Positions 15,114-24,621 are shown, counted from the first letter of the stretch. The stretch: 36,137 nucleotides of DNA from JALOTE01 sp031422195 (GCA_031422195.1 JANOPZ010000087.1:1-36137), one strand, 5' to 3'. The notes: generated from the letters alone by a model not told the origin. Program-made: numbers and translations.

Positions 15114-16718
15114 CCGCATGCCGGTGAACACCATAGCCACACCCCGCGCATCGGCCGCCGCAATGACTTCGTCGTCACGCATGGATCCGCCGGGCTGGAT
15201 GATGGCAGTGGCACCGGCTTCAATCGCCGTGATCAAACCATCTGCAAACGGGAAAAAAGCATCAGACGCCACAACGCAGTTTTGCAGGCGCGACATTTCC
15301 CAACCGTTGGCAATGGCAGCGTCTTTGGCCTTGATCACAGCAATACGCGCTGAATCGATCCGGCTCATTTGCCCCGCGCCAATACCAACCGTCGCTCCAT
15401 CTTTGGCATAAACAATCGCATTGGATTTAACGTGTTTGGTCACGCGAAACGCGAAACGTAAATCATTAAGCTCTTGGGCACTTGGCGCGCGTTTGGTGAC
15501 AACTTTTAATTGCAAATCTTCAACCGCTCCATTGTCTCTGCCTTGGACCAGCAACCCGCCTGCGACCGATTTCACGGTTAGGCCTTTTGCACGCAGGTCC
15601 GGTAAGCCGCCGGTTACCAACAGCCGCAAGTTTTTCTTGGTTGCGATAATGGCCTTGGCTTCGTCGCTCACTGCTGGCGCGATAATCACTTCTGTAAAAG
15701 TCTTGATAATTTCGTGTGCAGCTTCCACGTTCAGCATTTGGTTGAGCGCAACAATGCCGCCAAACGCAGATGTTGGATCGCACGCCAAAGCGTCACGATA
15801 AGCTTCAGTTAAAGTCTTAGCCGTCGCAACACCGCAAGGATTGGCATGTTTAATGATGGCGCAGGCGGCAGAAACCTCGGGATCAAACTCGGCTACCAGT
15901 TCAAATGCAGCGTCAGTATCGTTGATGTTGTTGTAAGACAGTTGCTTGCCCTGAAGCTGCGTTGCTGTAGCGACCCCGGGCCGTTTTTCACCGGTCAAAT
16001 AGAGCGCCGCACTTTGGTGCGGGTTTTCGCCATAGCGCAGTTCTTCACTTAACTTTCCGGCGAAGGCACTATAGCGCGGGGCCGCGAGTGCCTCCAGCGT
16101 ACCAGCAAACCAACCCGACACAGCGGCGTCATAGGCAGCGGTGCGGGCAAATGCTTTGGCGGCAAGGCTTTTGCGAAACGACAAACGCGTTGCGCCGTTT
16201 GCCTGATCCATTTCATTGAGCACTAATTGGTAATCGGCGGGGTCGGTTACAGCGCTGACATAGGCATGGTTTTTGGCAGCAGCACGCACCATTGCCGGGC
16301 CGCCAATATCGATATTCTCAATAATTGATCCAGCATCTGCACCAGAATGGCGAACCTCCTCAAACGGATAGAGATTTACAATCAGCAAATCGATCGGTAA
16401 AATATCATGTGCAATCATCGCGCTCGCATGGTCAGGATGATCCCGCACGGCGAGCAATCCACCATGAACACCCGGATGAAGCGTTTTTACACGGCCGTCC
16501 ATGATTTCGGGAAAGCCCGTCAGCTCGGTTGCATCGCGGACCTTTAATCCAAGATCCGCAAGCATGTTGCGCGTGCCGCCGGTGGACACAAGTTCAACGC
16601 CCCGTGCGGCCAAGGCAATTGCAAATTCTGCAAGGCCGGTTTTATCGGAAACAGAAATCAGCGCGCGTTTAACAGGAACGCTGTCAGGTGTTTTGATGTT
16701 GAGGGCAACTACAACCAT
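15099..16718 (-). CDS. purH: Bifunctional AICAR transformylase/IMP cyclohydrolase
   Basis: 539 residues, the standard length. It catalyses the last two steps of de novo IMP synthesis. The N-terminal cyclohydrolase part (about 15-150) has RALISVSDKTGLAEFA, GVELVSTGGT, GFPEIMDGRVKTLHP and LLIVNLYPFE. The C-terminal transformylase part shows RYGENPHQSAALY, QLQGKQLSYNNINDTDAA, IIKHANPCGVA, SNAIVYAKDGATVGIGAGQMSR and SDAFFPFADG, ending GVAMVFTGMRHFRH. ATG 16718 is standard. A 7-bp inverted repeat sits just before the start and a stop-bearing tandem repeat at the end. Confidence 0.98.
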   Translation of the reverse strand: MVVVALNIKTPDSVPVKRALISVSDKTGLAEFAIALAARGVELVSTGGTRNMLADLGLKVRDATELTGFPEIMDGRVKTLHPGVHGGLLAVRDHPDHASAMIAHDILPIDLLIVNLYPFEEVRHSGADAGSIIENIDIGGPAMVRAAAKNHAYVSAVTDPADYQLVLNEMDQANGATRLSFRKSLAAKAFARTAAYDAAVSGWFAGTLEALAAPRYSAFAGKLSEELRYGENPHQSAALYLTGEKRPGVATATQLQGKQLSYNNINDTDAAFELVAEFDPEVSAACAIIKHANPCGVATAKTLTEAYRDALACDPTSAFGGIVALNQMLNVEAAHEIIKTFTEVIIAPAVSDEAKAIIATKKNLRLLVTGGLPDLRAKGLTVKSVAGGLLVQGRDNGAVEDLQLKVVTKRAPSAQELNDLRFAFRVTKHVKSNAIVYAKDGATVGIGAGQMSRIDSARIAVIKAKDAAIANGWEMSRLQNCVVASDAFFPFADGLITAIEAGATAIIQPGGSMRDDEVIAAADARGVAMVFTGMRHFRH

Positions 16719-16720
16719 AG

Positions 16721-16745
16721 CGGGTATCCAAAAACTCTATACCCG
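16721..16745 (-). promoter_or_regulatory. Inverted repeat just upstream of purH
   Basis: CGGGTAT and ATACCCG, 11 nt apart, begin two bases before the purH ATG (minus strand). The weak GGA ribosome-binding candidate would be in the loop. It could be a leader hairpin or a repressor site; nothing in the sequence decides. Confidence 0.35.
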
Positions 16746-16775
16746 TCCGATAATGACAAATTGGCACAAATTCAA

Positions 16776-17498
16776 TTACGCAGGATCAAGAACGGCCGCG
16801 CCAATGACAGGCCCGGCCTGGCCTGTGGACAACAAGGTGCGGATCAGCACTGCCGTGCCTTGATTGGTTTTTGCAAACGGGCCTTCAAAGTTTTTAGCGT
16901 CTCCGGTCCATACTCCGATCTTGGTCACTTTTCGCACCGCGTTTTCATAAGTAACGCTTGTCCCGGCATTTTCGCCGCGTTCAATTTCCACAACCGATTT
17001 TGGCGCAAAATGGATCAATTCAACAATGGCTTTGGCACCATTAAATTCGGCTTTGGGCAACGTAATGCTAAGGCCAGTGCCTGTGCGTTTCACGTTCACT
17101 TCAAAACCGGGAAAGGGAACACTGTTCAATGCGCTGCGGATTTGGCCTTCTTTAGAGCCAACCATACCAGTCGCCCCATTGACGATAGCCTGCGGCGTGT
17201 AAACTGAAGCGGATTGAAAACCAGCAGCATAAATGCGCTGACGCTCCGACGCGCCCGAAACACCCAGTGTGTCTTTCCAGCCTAGATAATCCCAATAATC
17301 AACATGCCAAGCCAGAACTAAAATGCCGGGGTCTTTGTTAAGTAGGGTCACAATTTTATCCGCCGGCGGGCAGGACGAGCAGCCTTGCGAGGTAAACATT
17401 TCGACCACGCCAATAATTTTGTCGGCCGCCAATGAAGGCGTAGTGACGGACAATAAAGCTGAGGCACTCAGCAAGACTGCGGTTATGAACTGGCGCAT
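16776..17498 (-). CDS. Secreted DUF1223 protein (thioredoxin-like fold)
   Basis: 240 residues with a signal peptide (hydrophobic core 5-17, cleavage likely after PSLA, about residue 24). The mature start VVEMFTSQGCSSCPPADKIV is the DUF1223 signature, with a CSSC pair placed as in thioredoxin-like proteins. HVDYWDYLGWKDTLG and YTPQAIVNG follow. The family is common in alphaproteobacteria and its function is unproven, though a periplasmic redox role is plausible from the Cys pair. ATG 17498 is chosen because AGAAGGA lies seven bases upstream. It is 58 nt upstream of purH in the same direction. Confidence 0.88.
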   Translation of the reverse strand: MRQFITAVLLSASALLSVTTPSLAADKIIGVVEMFTSQGCSSCPPADKIVTLLNKDPGILVLAWHVDYWDYLGWKDTLGVSGASERQRIYAAGFQSASVYTPQAIVNGATGMVGSKEGQIRSALNSVPFPGFEVNVKRTGTGLSITLPKAEFNGAKAIVELIHFAPKSVVEIERGENAGTSVTYENAVRKVTKIGVWTGDAKNFEGPFAKTNQGTAVLIRTLLSTGQAGPVIGAAVLDPA

Positions 17499-17586
17499 GA
17501 CATATTCCTTCTGATGGAACAAACATGCGCCTTTGCCGCTTCATTTGAAATTCACGAACGGGTGAGCAACGAAAGCGTGATGACGT

Positions 17587-19626
17587 TCAAGCCAGCCCGC
17601 GCTTTCGCATCATGGCGTCGGCATTGGGCATTTTGCCGCGAAAGGCGGTATAAAGCTCGGTCGGGTCTTTGGTGCCACCAGCGGCATAAATATTGTCTTT
17701 CAGCTTTTTAGCCAATTCTGGATTGAACGGATCGCCCGTCTCTTCAAACGCTGCAAAGGCATCTGCGTCGAGCACTTCAGACCACAGATATGAGTAATAA
17801 CCGGCTGAATAGCCGTCACTTGCAAACACATGCTGGAAGTGCGGGGAGCGATGACGCATGGCGATCGCATCGGGCATTTGCATCCGGGCAAGTTCCTCGC
17901 GCTCAAACGCCATCGGCTCGGCAGGCACTTCAGCGCGTGAATGGTAGGCCATGTCCATCAAAGCAGACGCTGTAAACTCCACTGCGCCAAACGCAGCATC
18001 AAACGTGCGGGCCGCTTTGAGTTTGTCCATCAATGCCTTGGGCATCGGCTGGCCGGTTTCAGCATGGATAGCATATTTGGCCAAAATCTCGGGAACTGAC
18101 AACCAGTGCTCATAAAGCTGGGATGGAAGTTCAACAAAATCGCGATAGACTGACGTTCCAGACACTGATGGCCATGTTACATTTGAGAGCATGCCGTGCA
18201 TGGCATGGCCGAATTCATGAAACAGCGTGCGGGCATCATCAAACGACAAAAGAGCCGTTTCGCCGGTGACCGGTTTGGCAAAATTGCACACATTATAAAT
18301 GATCGGCTGCTGGCCGCCATCAAGGCCATGCTGACTTTGCAAAGCGCTCATCCATGCGCCAGATCGTTTTGAAGACCGTGCGAAATAATCACCAATAAAT
18401 AAGCCGATTTGGTTGCAATCAGGGCCAAGAACACGCCAAACACGGCTGTCTTGATGCCAAGCGGTCATGCCCTTTTGCTCTTCAAAGGAAAGACCAAACA
18501 AGCGGCCGGCCACATCAAACGCAGCAGCGATGATATTGTCGAGTTGCAGGTAAGGTTTCAGCTCCGCCTCGTCAAAAGCGTAGGTTTTGGCGCGCAGTTT
18601 TTCTGCATAATAACGCCAATCCCACGGCTGAATTTCAGCATTGGCCCCGGTTTCTTGGGCCAAAGCGCCAAGCGCTTTTTCATCAATACCTGCTTTAATG
18701 CGCGCAGCTTCCCAAACAGGGTTGAGCAATTCGTAAACACGTTCTGGCTTGGCAGCCATGGTGCGGTCGAGTTTGTAATCAGCAAAAGTTGCAAAACCGA
18801 GCAACGCGGCTTTTTCGGCGCGCAAGGCCAAAGTTTCGGCAATAATGGAAACATTATCGCTATCGCCACCATTTTCGCCACGGGCGATAAATGCGTTAAA
18901 CAAAATCTCGCGCAAATCGCGGCGTGGTGACAGGCTTAAAAACGGTTCCGCAATGGACCGTGAGAGGGTTAGCGCCCAAGCTTCTGGTTTACCACGTTCG
19001 GTTGCTGCATTTTTCATAGCAGAAATCAAAAAATCGGGCAGGCCGTCCAAATCAGCTTTGGTAATAAACTTCACCCAAGTGGATTCATCCTTCAAAACGT
19101 TTTGGCCAAAGGTTGTGCCCAAAATGGCGAGGCGCTCGCCAATGGCTTTGAAACGCATTTGGTCAGCGTCATTCAACAAAGCACCCGAACGCACGAAACC
19201 GCTGCGGGTTTTATCAAGCACGCGTGCGGTTTCAGCGTCATTGTTTTTAGTGGTTTCCCAGAGAGTGTCGATGCGGGCAAATAGCTGTTTGTTCATGGTA
19301 ATGGCCGCAAAATGCCGTGACATCTTGGGCGCAATATCGCGCTCTAAACCCTGAATAACAGTATTGGTATGGGCGCCCGCCTTTGCCCAAAACACAGATG
19401 ACACACGGTCGAGCGCATCGCCGGCAAGTTCCAGCGCTTTCATGGTATTGTCGATTGTAACCGTGTCGGAATTATCAGCAATGGCATCAATTTCAGCGGC
19501 ATGGGCGGCAAATGCCGCCTCAAACACAGCCGCAAAATCTTCATCTTTGATCACGCCAAAATCCGGCAGACCAAGGGGGCCATTCCACTTGGCGGCTGGC
19601 GAAGAATTTAAGTTTTGTTTTGGCAT
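17587..19626 (-). CDS. M3-family zinc oligopeptidase (Dcp-like)
   Basis: 679 residues, matching peptidyl-dipeptidase Dcp (about 680). The thermolysin-like zinc motif HEFGH is at 470-474 in ARTLFHEFGHAMHGML, and the downstream glutamate region VELPSQLYEHWL is in place. Further C-terminal signatures are SPHFQHVFASDGYSAGYYSYLWSEVLDADAF. It degrades oligopeptides in the cytosol (no signal peptide). ATG 19626 has GGAG seven bases upstream; the longer frame to 19740 has no support and would overlap the divergent transporter leader. Dcp versus oligopeptidase A cannot be fully separated by eye. Confidence 0.93.
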   Translation of the reverse strand: MPKQNLNSSPAAKWNGPLGLPDFGVIKDEDFAAVFEAAFAAHAAEIDAIADNSDTVTIDNTMKALELAGDALDRVSSVFWAKAGAHTNTVIQGLERDIAPKMSRHFAAITMNKQLFARIDTLWETTKNNDAETARVLDKTRSGFVRSGALLNDADQMRFKAIGERLAILGTTFGQNVLKDESTWVKFITKADLDGLPDFLISAMKNAATERGKPEAWALTLSRSIAEPFLSLSPRRDLREILFNAFIARGENGGDSDNVSIIAETLALRAEKAALLGFATFADYKLDRTMAAKPERVYELLNPVWEAARIKAGIDEKALGALAQETGANAEIQPWDWRYYAEKLRAKTYAFDEAELKPYLQLDNIIAAAFDVAGRLFGLSFEEQKGMTAWHQDSRVWRVLGPDCNQIGLFIGDYFARSSKRSGAWMSALQSQHGLDGGQQPIIYNVCNFAKPVTGETALLSFDDARTLFHEFGHAMHGMLSNVTWPSVSGTSVYRDFVELPSQLYEHWLSVPEILAKYAIHAETGQPMPKALMDKLKAARTFDAAFGAVEFTASALMDMAYHSRAEVPAEPMAFEREELARMQMPDAIAMRHRSPHFQHVFASDGYSAGYYSYLWSEVLDADAFAAFEETGDPFNPELAKKLKDNIYAAGGTKDPTELYTAFRGKMPNADAMMRKRGLA

Positions 19627-19793
19627 TATGGGCTCCAAGGTAGCGCAAAGGCAGCACGTTATTGTTTTGTAACATGTGGGCGGTTGATGCCACCCTGACA
19701 AGGTTAGAAGACGCAATGCTTTGACTTGTGATTGCCGCAAGCCTAGGTCCTGACCCTAGCGGTTGCTCTTTGTATTCAGTTGAAAGCGTCCTG

Positions 19794-20690
19794 ATGAATA
19801 ATTTACGCGGCATTGTTTTGATGGTTTTGGCGATGGCAGGTTTTGCTGTCGAAGACGCCTTCATTAAGTTGATGTCGCGCGGTGATAACGGACTTGGTGT
19901 TGGGCAAATCCTTGTGATGCTGGCAATAGGCGGCACAGCTATTTACATTCTTTGGGCTATCAAAGACGGTATCTCTCTATTTTCCAGACAATTTTTCCAC
20001 CCGGCGGTTTTAGCGCGCAATATCACTGAAATGTTTGGCACTTGGGGTTTTGTCACCGCGCTGACATTGGTGCCACTCGCCACCGTGACGACCATTTTGC
20101 AGGCCGCACCGTTGTTGGTAACCATGGCCGCCGCCTTCATCTTCAAAGAAAATGTTGGCTGGCGCCGTTGGAGCGCAATTGCCGTTGGATTTGTTGGCAT
20201 GCTGCTGGTCGTTAAACCGGGTATCGGCGCGTTTGATACCAATGTGCTTTGGGCTGTGCTCGGTGTGGTGGGTCTTTCCGCGCGCGATTTGGCAACACGG
20301 CGCATCCCAAAAACCATTCCGACGCTGCAACTTTCTTCTTGGGGGTTTTTTGTTGTGGGGGCGCTGGGTGCGTTGCTTTTGGCTACAGGCGACAAATGGA
20401 TTACCCCAACATTACAGCAGTTTGTGTATCTATCAGGCGCTTTATCCGTCGGGGTTTTTGCTTATTGGGCCATCACAGAAGCCATGCGCAGCGGAGAAAT
20501 TTCGGCGGTTGCACCGTTTCGCTATTCGCGGTTGGTGTTTGCATTGTTCATTGGCATTTTTATCTTTGCCGAACGGCCAGATCTGTTCACTTTAGCCGGC
20601 GCTGCGTTGATCATGGCCTCTGGGATTTATGCGTTCTATCGCGAAAGGGTGCGCAGTCGCCAAGCCAACTTAAACGCCAAGCCAACTTAA
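19794..20690 (+). CDS. DMT-superfamily (EamA) transporter
   Basis: 298 residues with about ten predicted membrane helices in two EamA repeats (about 5-135 and 150-285). Features such as LVPLATVTTILQAAPLLVTMAAAFIFKENVGWRRWSAIAVGFVGMLLVVKPG and FRYSRLVFALFIGIFIFAERPD are typical of drug/metabolite exporters of this superfamily; substrate unknown. ATG 19794 begins just before the first helix. The C-terminal tail was apparently altered by a 17-nt duplication: a single copy would end RQANLSWR, whereas the present reading ends RQANLNAKPT. The stop lies in a 16-bp palindrome shared with the opposite strand. Confidence 0.88.
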   Translation: MNNLRGIVLMVLAMAGFAVEDAFIKLMSRGDNGLGVGQILVMLAIGGTAIYILWAIKDGISLFSRQFFHPAVLARNITEMFGTWGFVTALTLVPLATVTTILQAAPLLVTMAAAFIFKENVGWRRWSAIAVGFVGMLLVVKPGIGAFDTNVLWAVLGVVGLSARDLATRRIPKTIPTLQLSSWGFFVVGALGALLLATGDKWITPTLQQFVYLSGALSVGVFAYWAITEAMRSGEISAVAPFRYSRLVFALFIGIFIFAERPDLFTLAGAALIMASGIYAFYRERVRSRQANLNAKPT

Positions 20691-20696
20691 GTTGGC
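20658..20696. repeat. 17-nt duplication and 16-bp palindrome at the transporter end
   Basis: CGCCAAGCCAACTTAA occurs at 20658-20673 and 20675-20690 (period 17, so it shifts the frame). The second copy runs into GTTGGC, forming the perfect palindrome GCCAACTTAAGTTGGC (20681-20696). The palindrome carries the transporter TAA on the plus strand and a TAA on the minus strand, and could act as a weak bidirectional hairpin. Confidence 0.85.
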
Positions 20697-20809
20697 GCTA
20701 AACGGTTTGCGCCCACAAGCTTTTCGGCAGGCTTGGATGCCATCCAAGCCACAATGCCAATAATTGCCAACAGCGCCAAACCTGACCCTAAACCGGGCTT
20801 TGGCCGCAA
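20687..20809 (-). CDS. Possible small membrane protein after argG
   Basis: A 40-codon frame from TTG 20809 encodes MRPKPGLGSG, one hydrophobic helix (LALLAIIGIVAW) and a polar tail ending RLAPT. Just upstream another frame starts at ATG 20831 (MAANSDSIAAK) and would join it sensibly with a one-base shift, so this may be a small gene with a frameshift, or chance. No ribosome-binding site is clear. It lies 38 nt past the argG stop. Confidence 0.3.
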   Translation of the reverse strand: MRPKPGLGSGLALLAIIGIVAWMASKPAEKLVGANRLAPT

Positions 20810-20846
20810 TGGAATCAGAATTGGCGGCCATTTCGAGCACTCAGAG

Positions 20847-22067
20847 TTAGCGTTTCTGGCGCGCAGCGAGTGTGCGCAAACGCAATGCATTCAGCTTGAT
20901 AAAGCCCGCCGCGTCTTTTTGATCGTAAGCGCCTTGATCATCCTCGAACGTCACAAGCGCATCATCATAGAGTGATTTGGCTGAACGGCGTCCGGTTACC
21001 ATCACATTGCCCTTATACAGCTTCAAGCGAACTTCGCCCTCAACGCTCTGCTGGCTCAAATCAATGGCGGCTTGCAGCATATGGCGCTCGGGCGAGAACC
21101 AAAACCCGTTATAGATGAGTTCGGCGTAACGCGGCATTAAATCGTCTTTGAGATGGGCAGCGCCACGGTCCAGCGTGATCGATTCAATAGCCCTATGAGC
21201 AGCCAGCAAAATTGTACCGCCCGGCGTCTCGTAGATGCCGCGCGATTTCATGCCGACAAAGCGGTTCTCAACCAAATCCAAACGGCCAATACCATTATCG
21301 CGGCCCAAATTATTGAGCGCCGCAAATAATGTTGCAGGGCTCATGGCTTTGCCGTTCAAAGCGACAGGATCGCCGTTTTTGAACTCAATGGAAATCTCGG
21401 TGACTGAATCGGGCGCATCCATCGGCGAAATCGTTCGCATATAGACATAATTGGGGGCTTCCACCCAAGGGTCTTCCAGCACCTTGCCTTCAGAAGATGA
21501 GTGCAACAGATTGGCATCCACCGAAAACGGTGCATCGCCCATTTTATCCTTAGCAACCGGAATTTGGTGCTCTTGGGCATATTTCAGTAAGTCGGTACGG
21601 CTCTTAAATGTCCAATCCCGCCATGGTGCGATCACTTTGATTTTCGGGTTGAGGGCATAGGCTGAGAGTTCAAAACGAACCTGATCATTGCCCTTGCCGG
21701 TGGCACCATGGGCAATGGCGTCAGCGCCAGTTTCCTCAGCGATTTCCACGAGGCGTTTTGAAATCAGCGGGCGGGCAATGGACGTGCCTAAAAGATAAAC
21801 GCCCTCATAAGCGGCATTGGCGCGGAACATTGGAAACACGAAATCACGGATGAACTCTTCGCGCACATCCTCGACATAGATCTGCTTAATGCCCATCATC
21901 TCGGCTTTTTTACGGGCCGGGGCCAACTCATCGCCTTGGCCCAAGTCAGCTGTAAACGTCACAACTTCAGCACCAAGCTCGGTTTGCAGCCATTTCAGGA
22001 TGATAGAGGTATCGAGCCCGCCGGAATAAGCGAGCACGACTTTTTTAACGTCTTTCCATTTCGACAA
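20847..22067 (-). CDS. argG: Argininosuccinate synthase
   Basis: 406 residues, the standard size. It joins citrulline and aspartate with ATP in arginine synthesis. Motifs: the ATP P-loop VLAYSGGLDTSIILKWL (about 11-27), TADLGQGDE, GTSIARPLISKRLVEIA, AHGATGKGNDQVRFE, PWRDW and SVDANLLHSSSEGK. The C-terminus (LVTFEDDQGAYDQKDAAGFIKLNALRLRTLA) is strongly rhizobial. I choose TTG 22067 (M)SKWKDVKK because AAGGA (22077-22081) lies nine bases upstream and because relatives start MSK..KDVKKVV. An ATG at 22121 would add 18 residues without a ribosome-binding site. It follows the carboxypeptidase gene. Confidence 0.97.
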   Translation of the reverse strand: MSKWKDVKKVVLAYSGGLDTSIILKWLQTELGAEVVTFTADLGQGDELAPARKKAEMMGIKQIYVEDVREEFIRDFVFPMFRANAAYEGVYLLGTSIARPLISKRLVEIAEETGADAIAHGATGKGNDQVRFELSAYALNPKIKVIAPWRDWTFKSRTDLLKYAQEHQIPVAKDKMGDAPFSVDANLLHSSSEGKVLEDPWVEAPNYVYMRTISPMDAPDSVTEISIEFKNGDPVALNGKAMSPATLFAALNNLGRDNGIGRLDLVENRFVGMKSRGIYETPGGTILLAAHRAIESITLDRGAAHLKDDLMPRYAELIYNGFWFSPERHMLQAAIDLSQQSVEGEVRLKLYKGNVMVTGRRSAKSLYDDALVTFEDDQGAYDQKDAAGFIKLNALRLRTLAARQKR

Positions 22068-22130
22068 TTTCAATAATCCTTGGAGAATTTGCTTTGCCTG
22101 CTCATTAGCAGGAACAGACATTGGTGCAAG

Positions 22131-23264
22131 TTAGGGTTGTTTGGCAGGCAGTGTGCCCCGAATTTCGGTTTTGGCGTTTATAGCAGGGCTGTAGTCTGGC
22201 CGCGGCGTTGGCACAGGAATGGGTTTCTCGGGTGTTTCAGTTTTCGGTTTTTTAACGCCAAAAAACGCTGCTGCAGCTGGCGGTATCGGCCCGTCGGGTT
22301 TGCCAACAGTTACACGCAGCGGGTTCACAATATCGTTGGGTTTGCGCACCAGAAAAGGTGAATTAGGCTCGCTCAGGTTTGCATCTTCGGCGGGTGGGCC
22401 GCCGTTTGGGCAGGTTTTAGCACGGATGTTTGGCGGGCCGTCTGCAGTTTGCGCGCCTGAAATGAGTTGGGTTCCCTCACGTGCTGCAAACCCTTTTGCC
22501 AAAATTTCAGCTAAGATTTCCGCTCGCTCATTTTGTGAGGCACGGCCCAATGCAATGCCGATCAAGGTGCGCCCATTGCGCGTGGCGCTGGCAACCTGAT
22601 TATAGCCCGAAGCACAAATAAAGCCGGTTTTCATACCGTCTGCACCTTCAAAGCGCCCCATGAGCAGGTTGAATGAAGGCAATGTCACTTTGCCAACAAT
22701 AATAGCATCATAGGTATAATACGCCGCATATTGCGGAAATGAACGGCGGATTTCGCTGGCGATCATCGCCAGATCCCGCGCTGACGTAAATTGCCGCGCA
22801 TCGTGCAGGCCGGTTGGATTTGTAAACACTGTATTTGTTAAACCCAGACGGAACGCCTCACGGTTCATCTCCACAACGAAATTGGCAACCGAGCCTGCCG
22901 TGCTTTCGGCAATCGCCACAGAGATATCATTGGCTGATTTCACAATCATCATGGGCAAGGCGTCTCCAAGCCGCATGATCGTGCCAACCGGATAGGACAT
23001 TTTGCTGGGCTGTTGTTTCAAAGCCAAAGCGCTTACTTTAACGGGCGAACCGAGCGTGATGTCGCCGCGTTCGAGCAAACGAAACACAACAAGTGCCGTC
23101 ATGAGTTTGGCGAGTGAGGCAGGGTGCCAGCGCTGGTCGATATTTTCGCCGGATAAAATCGTGCCCGCGCCAACATCCACCACAATGAATGGCCGTGCCA
23201 ACGCACCAGTAATCAGACAAAAGCTGACAAGGAGGCTGACGAAAATAGTTTGCATTAATTTCAT
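22131..23264 (-). CDS. D-alanyl-D-alanine carboxypeptidase (low-MW PBP)
   Basis: 377 residues. A signal peptide (1-23, cleaved near ALA-RPF) is followed by the S11 serine peptidase domain with all three motifs: SLAK (S50-K53), SAN (110-112) and KTG (212-214). It removes the terminal D-Ala of peptidoglycan stem peptides in the periplasm. The C-terminal 110 residues are proline-rich and low in complexity (around PEKPIPVPTPRPDY) and lack the usual PBP5-like beta domain and amphipathic anchor, so it may be soluble. ATG 23264 starts the signal peptide. It is divergent from the M20 gene. Confidence 0.92.
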   Translation of the reverse strand: MKLMQTIFVSLLVSFCLITGALARPFIVVDVGAGTILSGENIDQRWHPASLAKLMTALVVFRLLERGDITLGSPVKVSALALKQQPSKMSYPVGTIMRLGDALPMMIVKSANDISVAIAESTAGSVANFVVEMNREAFRLGLTNTVFTNPTGLHDARQFTSARDLAMIASEIRRSFPQYAAYYTYDAIIVGKVTLPSFNLLMGRFEGADGMKTGFICASGYNQVASATRNGRTLIGIALGRASQNERAEILAEILAKGFAAREGTQLISGAQTADGPPNIRAKTCPNGGPPAEDANLSEPNSPFLVRKPNDIVNPLRVTVGKPDGPIPPAAAAFFGVKKPKTETPEKPIPVPTPRPDYSPAINAKTEIRGTLPAKQP

Positions 23265-23331
23265 GCAAAACCGATTGCACCGGACAGGGCCTGCATGGCA
23301 AGTTTGAATTCTGATTTTATGGAGTTGACGT

Positions 23332-24495
23332 ATGCCCATTCTCAAACGCGCTGTTGAATTTCAAGCAGAAGTTGCCGGTTGGCGCCAACATCTCCACCAG
23401 CATCCTGAAATTGGTTATGAGGTGCATGCGACAGCTGCATTTGTTACGCAAAAGCTGCGTGATTTTGGGGTTGACGAAATTGCCACCGGTATTGGCAAAA
23501 CGGGTTTGGTCGGGATTATTCACGGAACGAAGGGCGCTGGCCCCGTTATTGGCCTCAGAACCGATATGGACGCATTGCCGATGCCGGAAGAAACCGGCTT
23601 GCCCTATGCCTCTATTCACGCAGGTAAAATGCACGCCTGCGGCCATGATGGCCATATGGCGATGCTGCTTGGCGCGGCAAAATATCTGTCTGAAACGCGC
23701 AATTTCAGGGGTTCTGTTGCTGTGATTTTTCAGCCTGCCGAAGAAGATGGCGCGGGCGGGCAGGCGATGGTCAAAGATGGCATGATGGACCGGTTTAACA
23801 TCAAGGAGGTGTACGGCATGCACACCATGCCAAGCCTTGCGGTGGGCAAATTTGCCACCAAAACCGGTTCAATTATGGGTGCAACCGACGAATATGTCAT
23901 CACAATTCAGGCCAAAGGCGGCCATGCCGCTTATCCGCACAACACGATTGACCCTATTGTGATCGGCGCGCAATTGATTGTTGCTTTGCAAACGATCGCG
24001 TCGCGCAATGTTGACCCCATGGAAGCTGTTGTGCTGACCATTACGCAGTTTAATGCCGGAACGGCGCTGAATATTATTCCTGAAACGGCAACTCTGGCAG
24101 GCACAATCCGCACGCTTTCGAACGATGTTCGCGCCTTTGCGGTTAAACGCCTGCACGAGATTTGCGCTGGCGTGGCTATAGCATATGGGATCGAAATTCA
24201 CGTCGATCACACACCGGGCTACCCTGTGACGGTGAACACCGCTGACGAAACCCAAAACGCAATCGAGGCAGCGTCAAACGTTGTCGGAGCTAAAGAAGTT
24301 GAAGGCAATATGCCGGCGTCGTTAGGCGCTGAAGACTTCTCTTATATGGCGATGGCGCGCCCCGGTGCGTTTATTTTCATCGGAAATGGCGACACTCAAG
24401 ATGTGCATCATACCAAATTTGATTTTGACGATAATGCCATTCCATATGGGGTAAGCTATTGGGCAAGCTTGGTGCAACATCGATTAGGGGCGTAA
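23332..24495 (+). CDS. M20-family amidohydrolase (hippurate hydrolase-like)
   Basis: 387 residues. It has the M20D di-metal site pattern: LRTDMDALPMPE, MHACGHDGHMAMLLGAA (C103, H105) and FQPAEEDGAGGQAM with the E137/E138 pair, plus a later KGGHAAYPH dimerisation-domain His and the C-terminal LGAEDFSYM. Family members hydrolyse N-acyl or amide bonds of amino acids (hippurate, N-acetyl amino acids, IAA conjugates); the exact substrate is not decidable. GGAG seven bases upstream supports ATG 23332. No signal peptide. Confidence 0.92.
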   Translation: MPILKRAVEFQAEVAGWRQHLHQHPEIGYEVHATAAFVTQKLRDFGVDEIATGIGKTGLVGIIHGTKGAGPVIGLRTDMDALPMPEETGLPYASIHAGKMHACGHDGHMAMLLGAAKYLSETRNFRGSVAVIFQPAEEDGAGGQAMVKDGMMDRFNIKEVYGMHTMPSLAVGKFATKTGSIMGATDEYVITIQAKGGHAAYPHNTIDPIVIGAQLIVALQTIASRNVDPMEAVVLTITQFNAGTALNIIPETATLAGTIRTLSNDVRAFAVKRLHEICAGVAIAYGIEIHVDHTPGYPVTVNTADETQNAIEAASNVVGAKEVEGNMPASLGAEDFSYMAMARPGAFIFIGNGDTQDVHHTKFDFDDNAIPYGVSYWASLVQHRLGA

Positions 24496-24621
24496 CGCGG
24501 GCGTGTGAAACTAACGATTGCTATATAATTGATTTCGTTTGATTTCGGCCGTTCGTTTCGATAGCCGCACGTCTATAATGCTCAACAACATCTGCATCGC
24601 CCTGAAAATAGAGCCCACCCT

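Noticed and set aside
20249..20701. Alternative plus frame of 150 codons in the transporter gene
   Set aside because: It overlaps the transmembrane-rich transporter frame, is rich in Cys, Arg and Trp, and ends near the duplication; only its last few codons matter as the pre-duplication tail.
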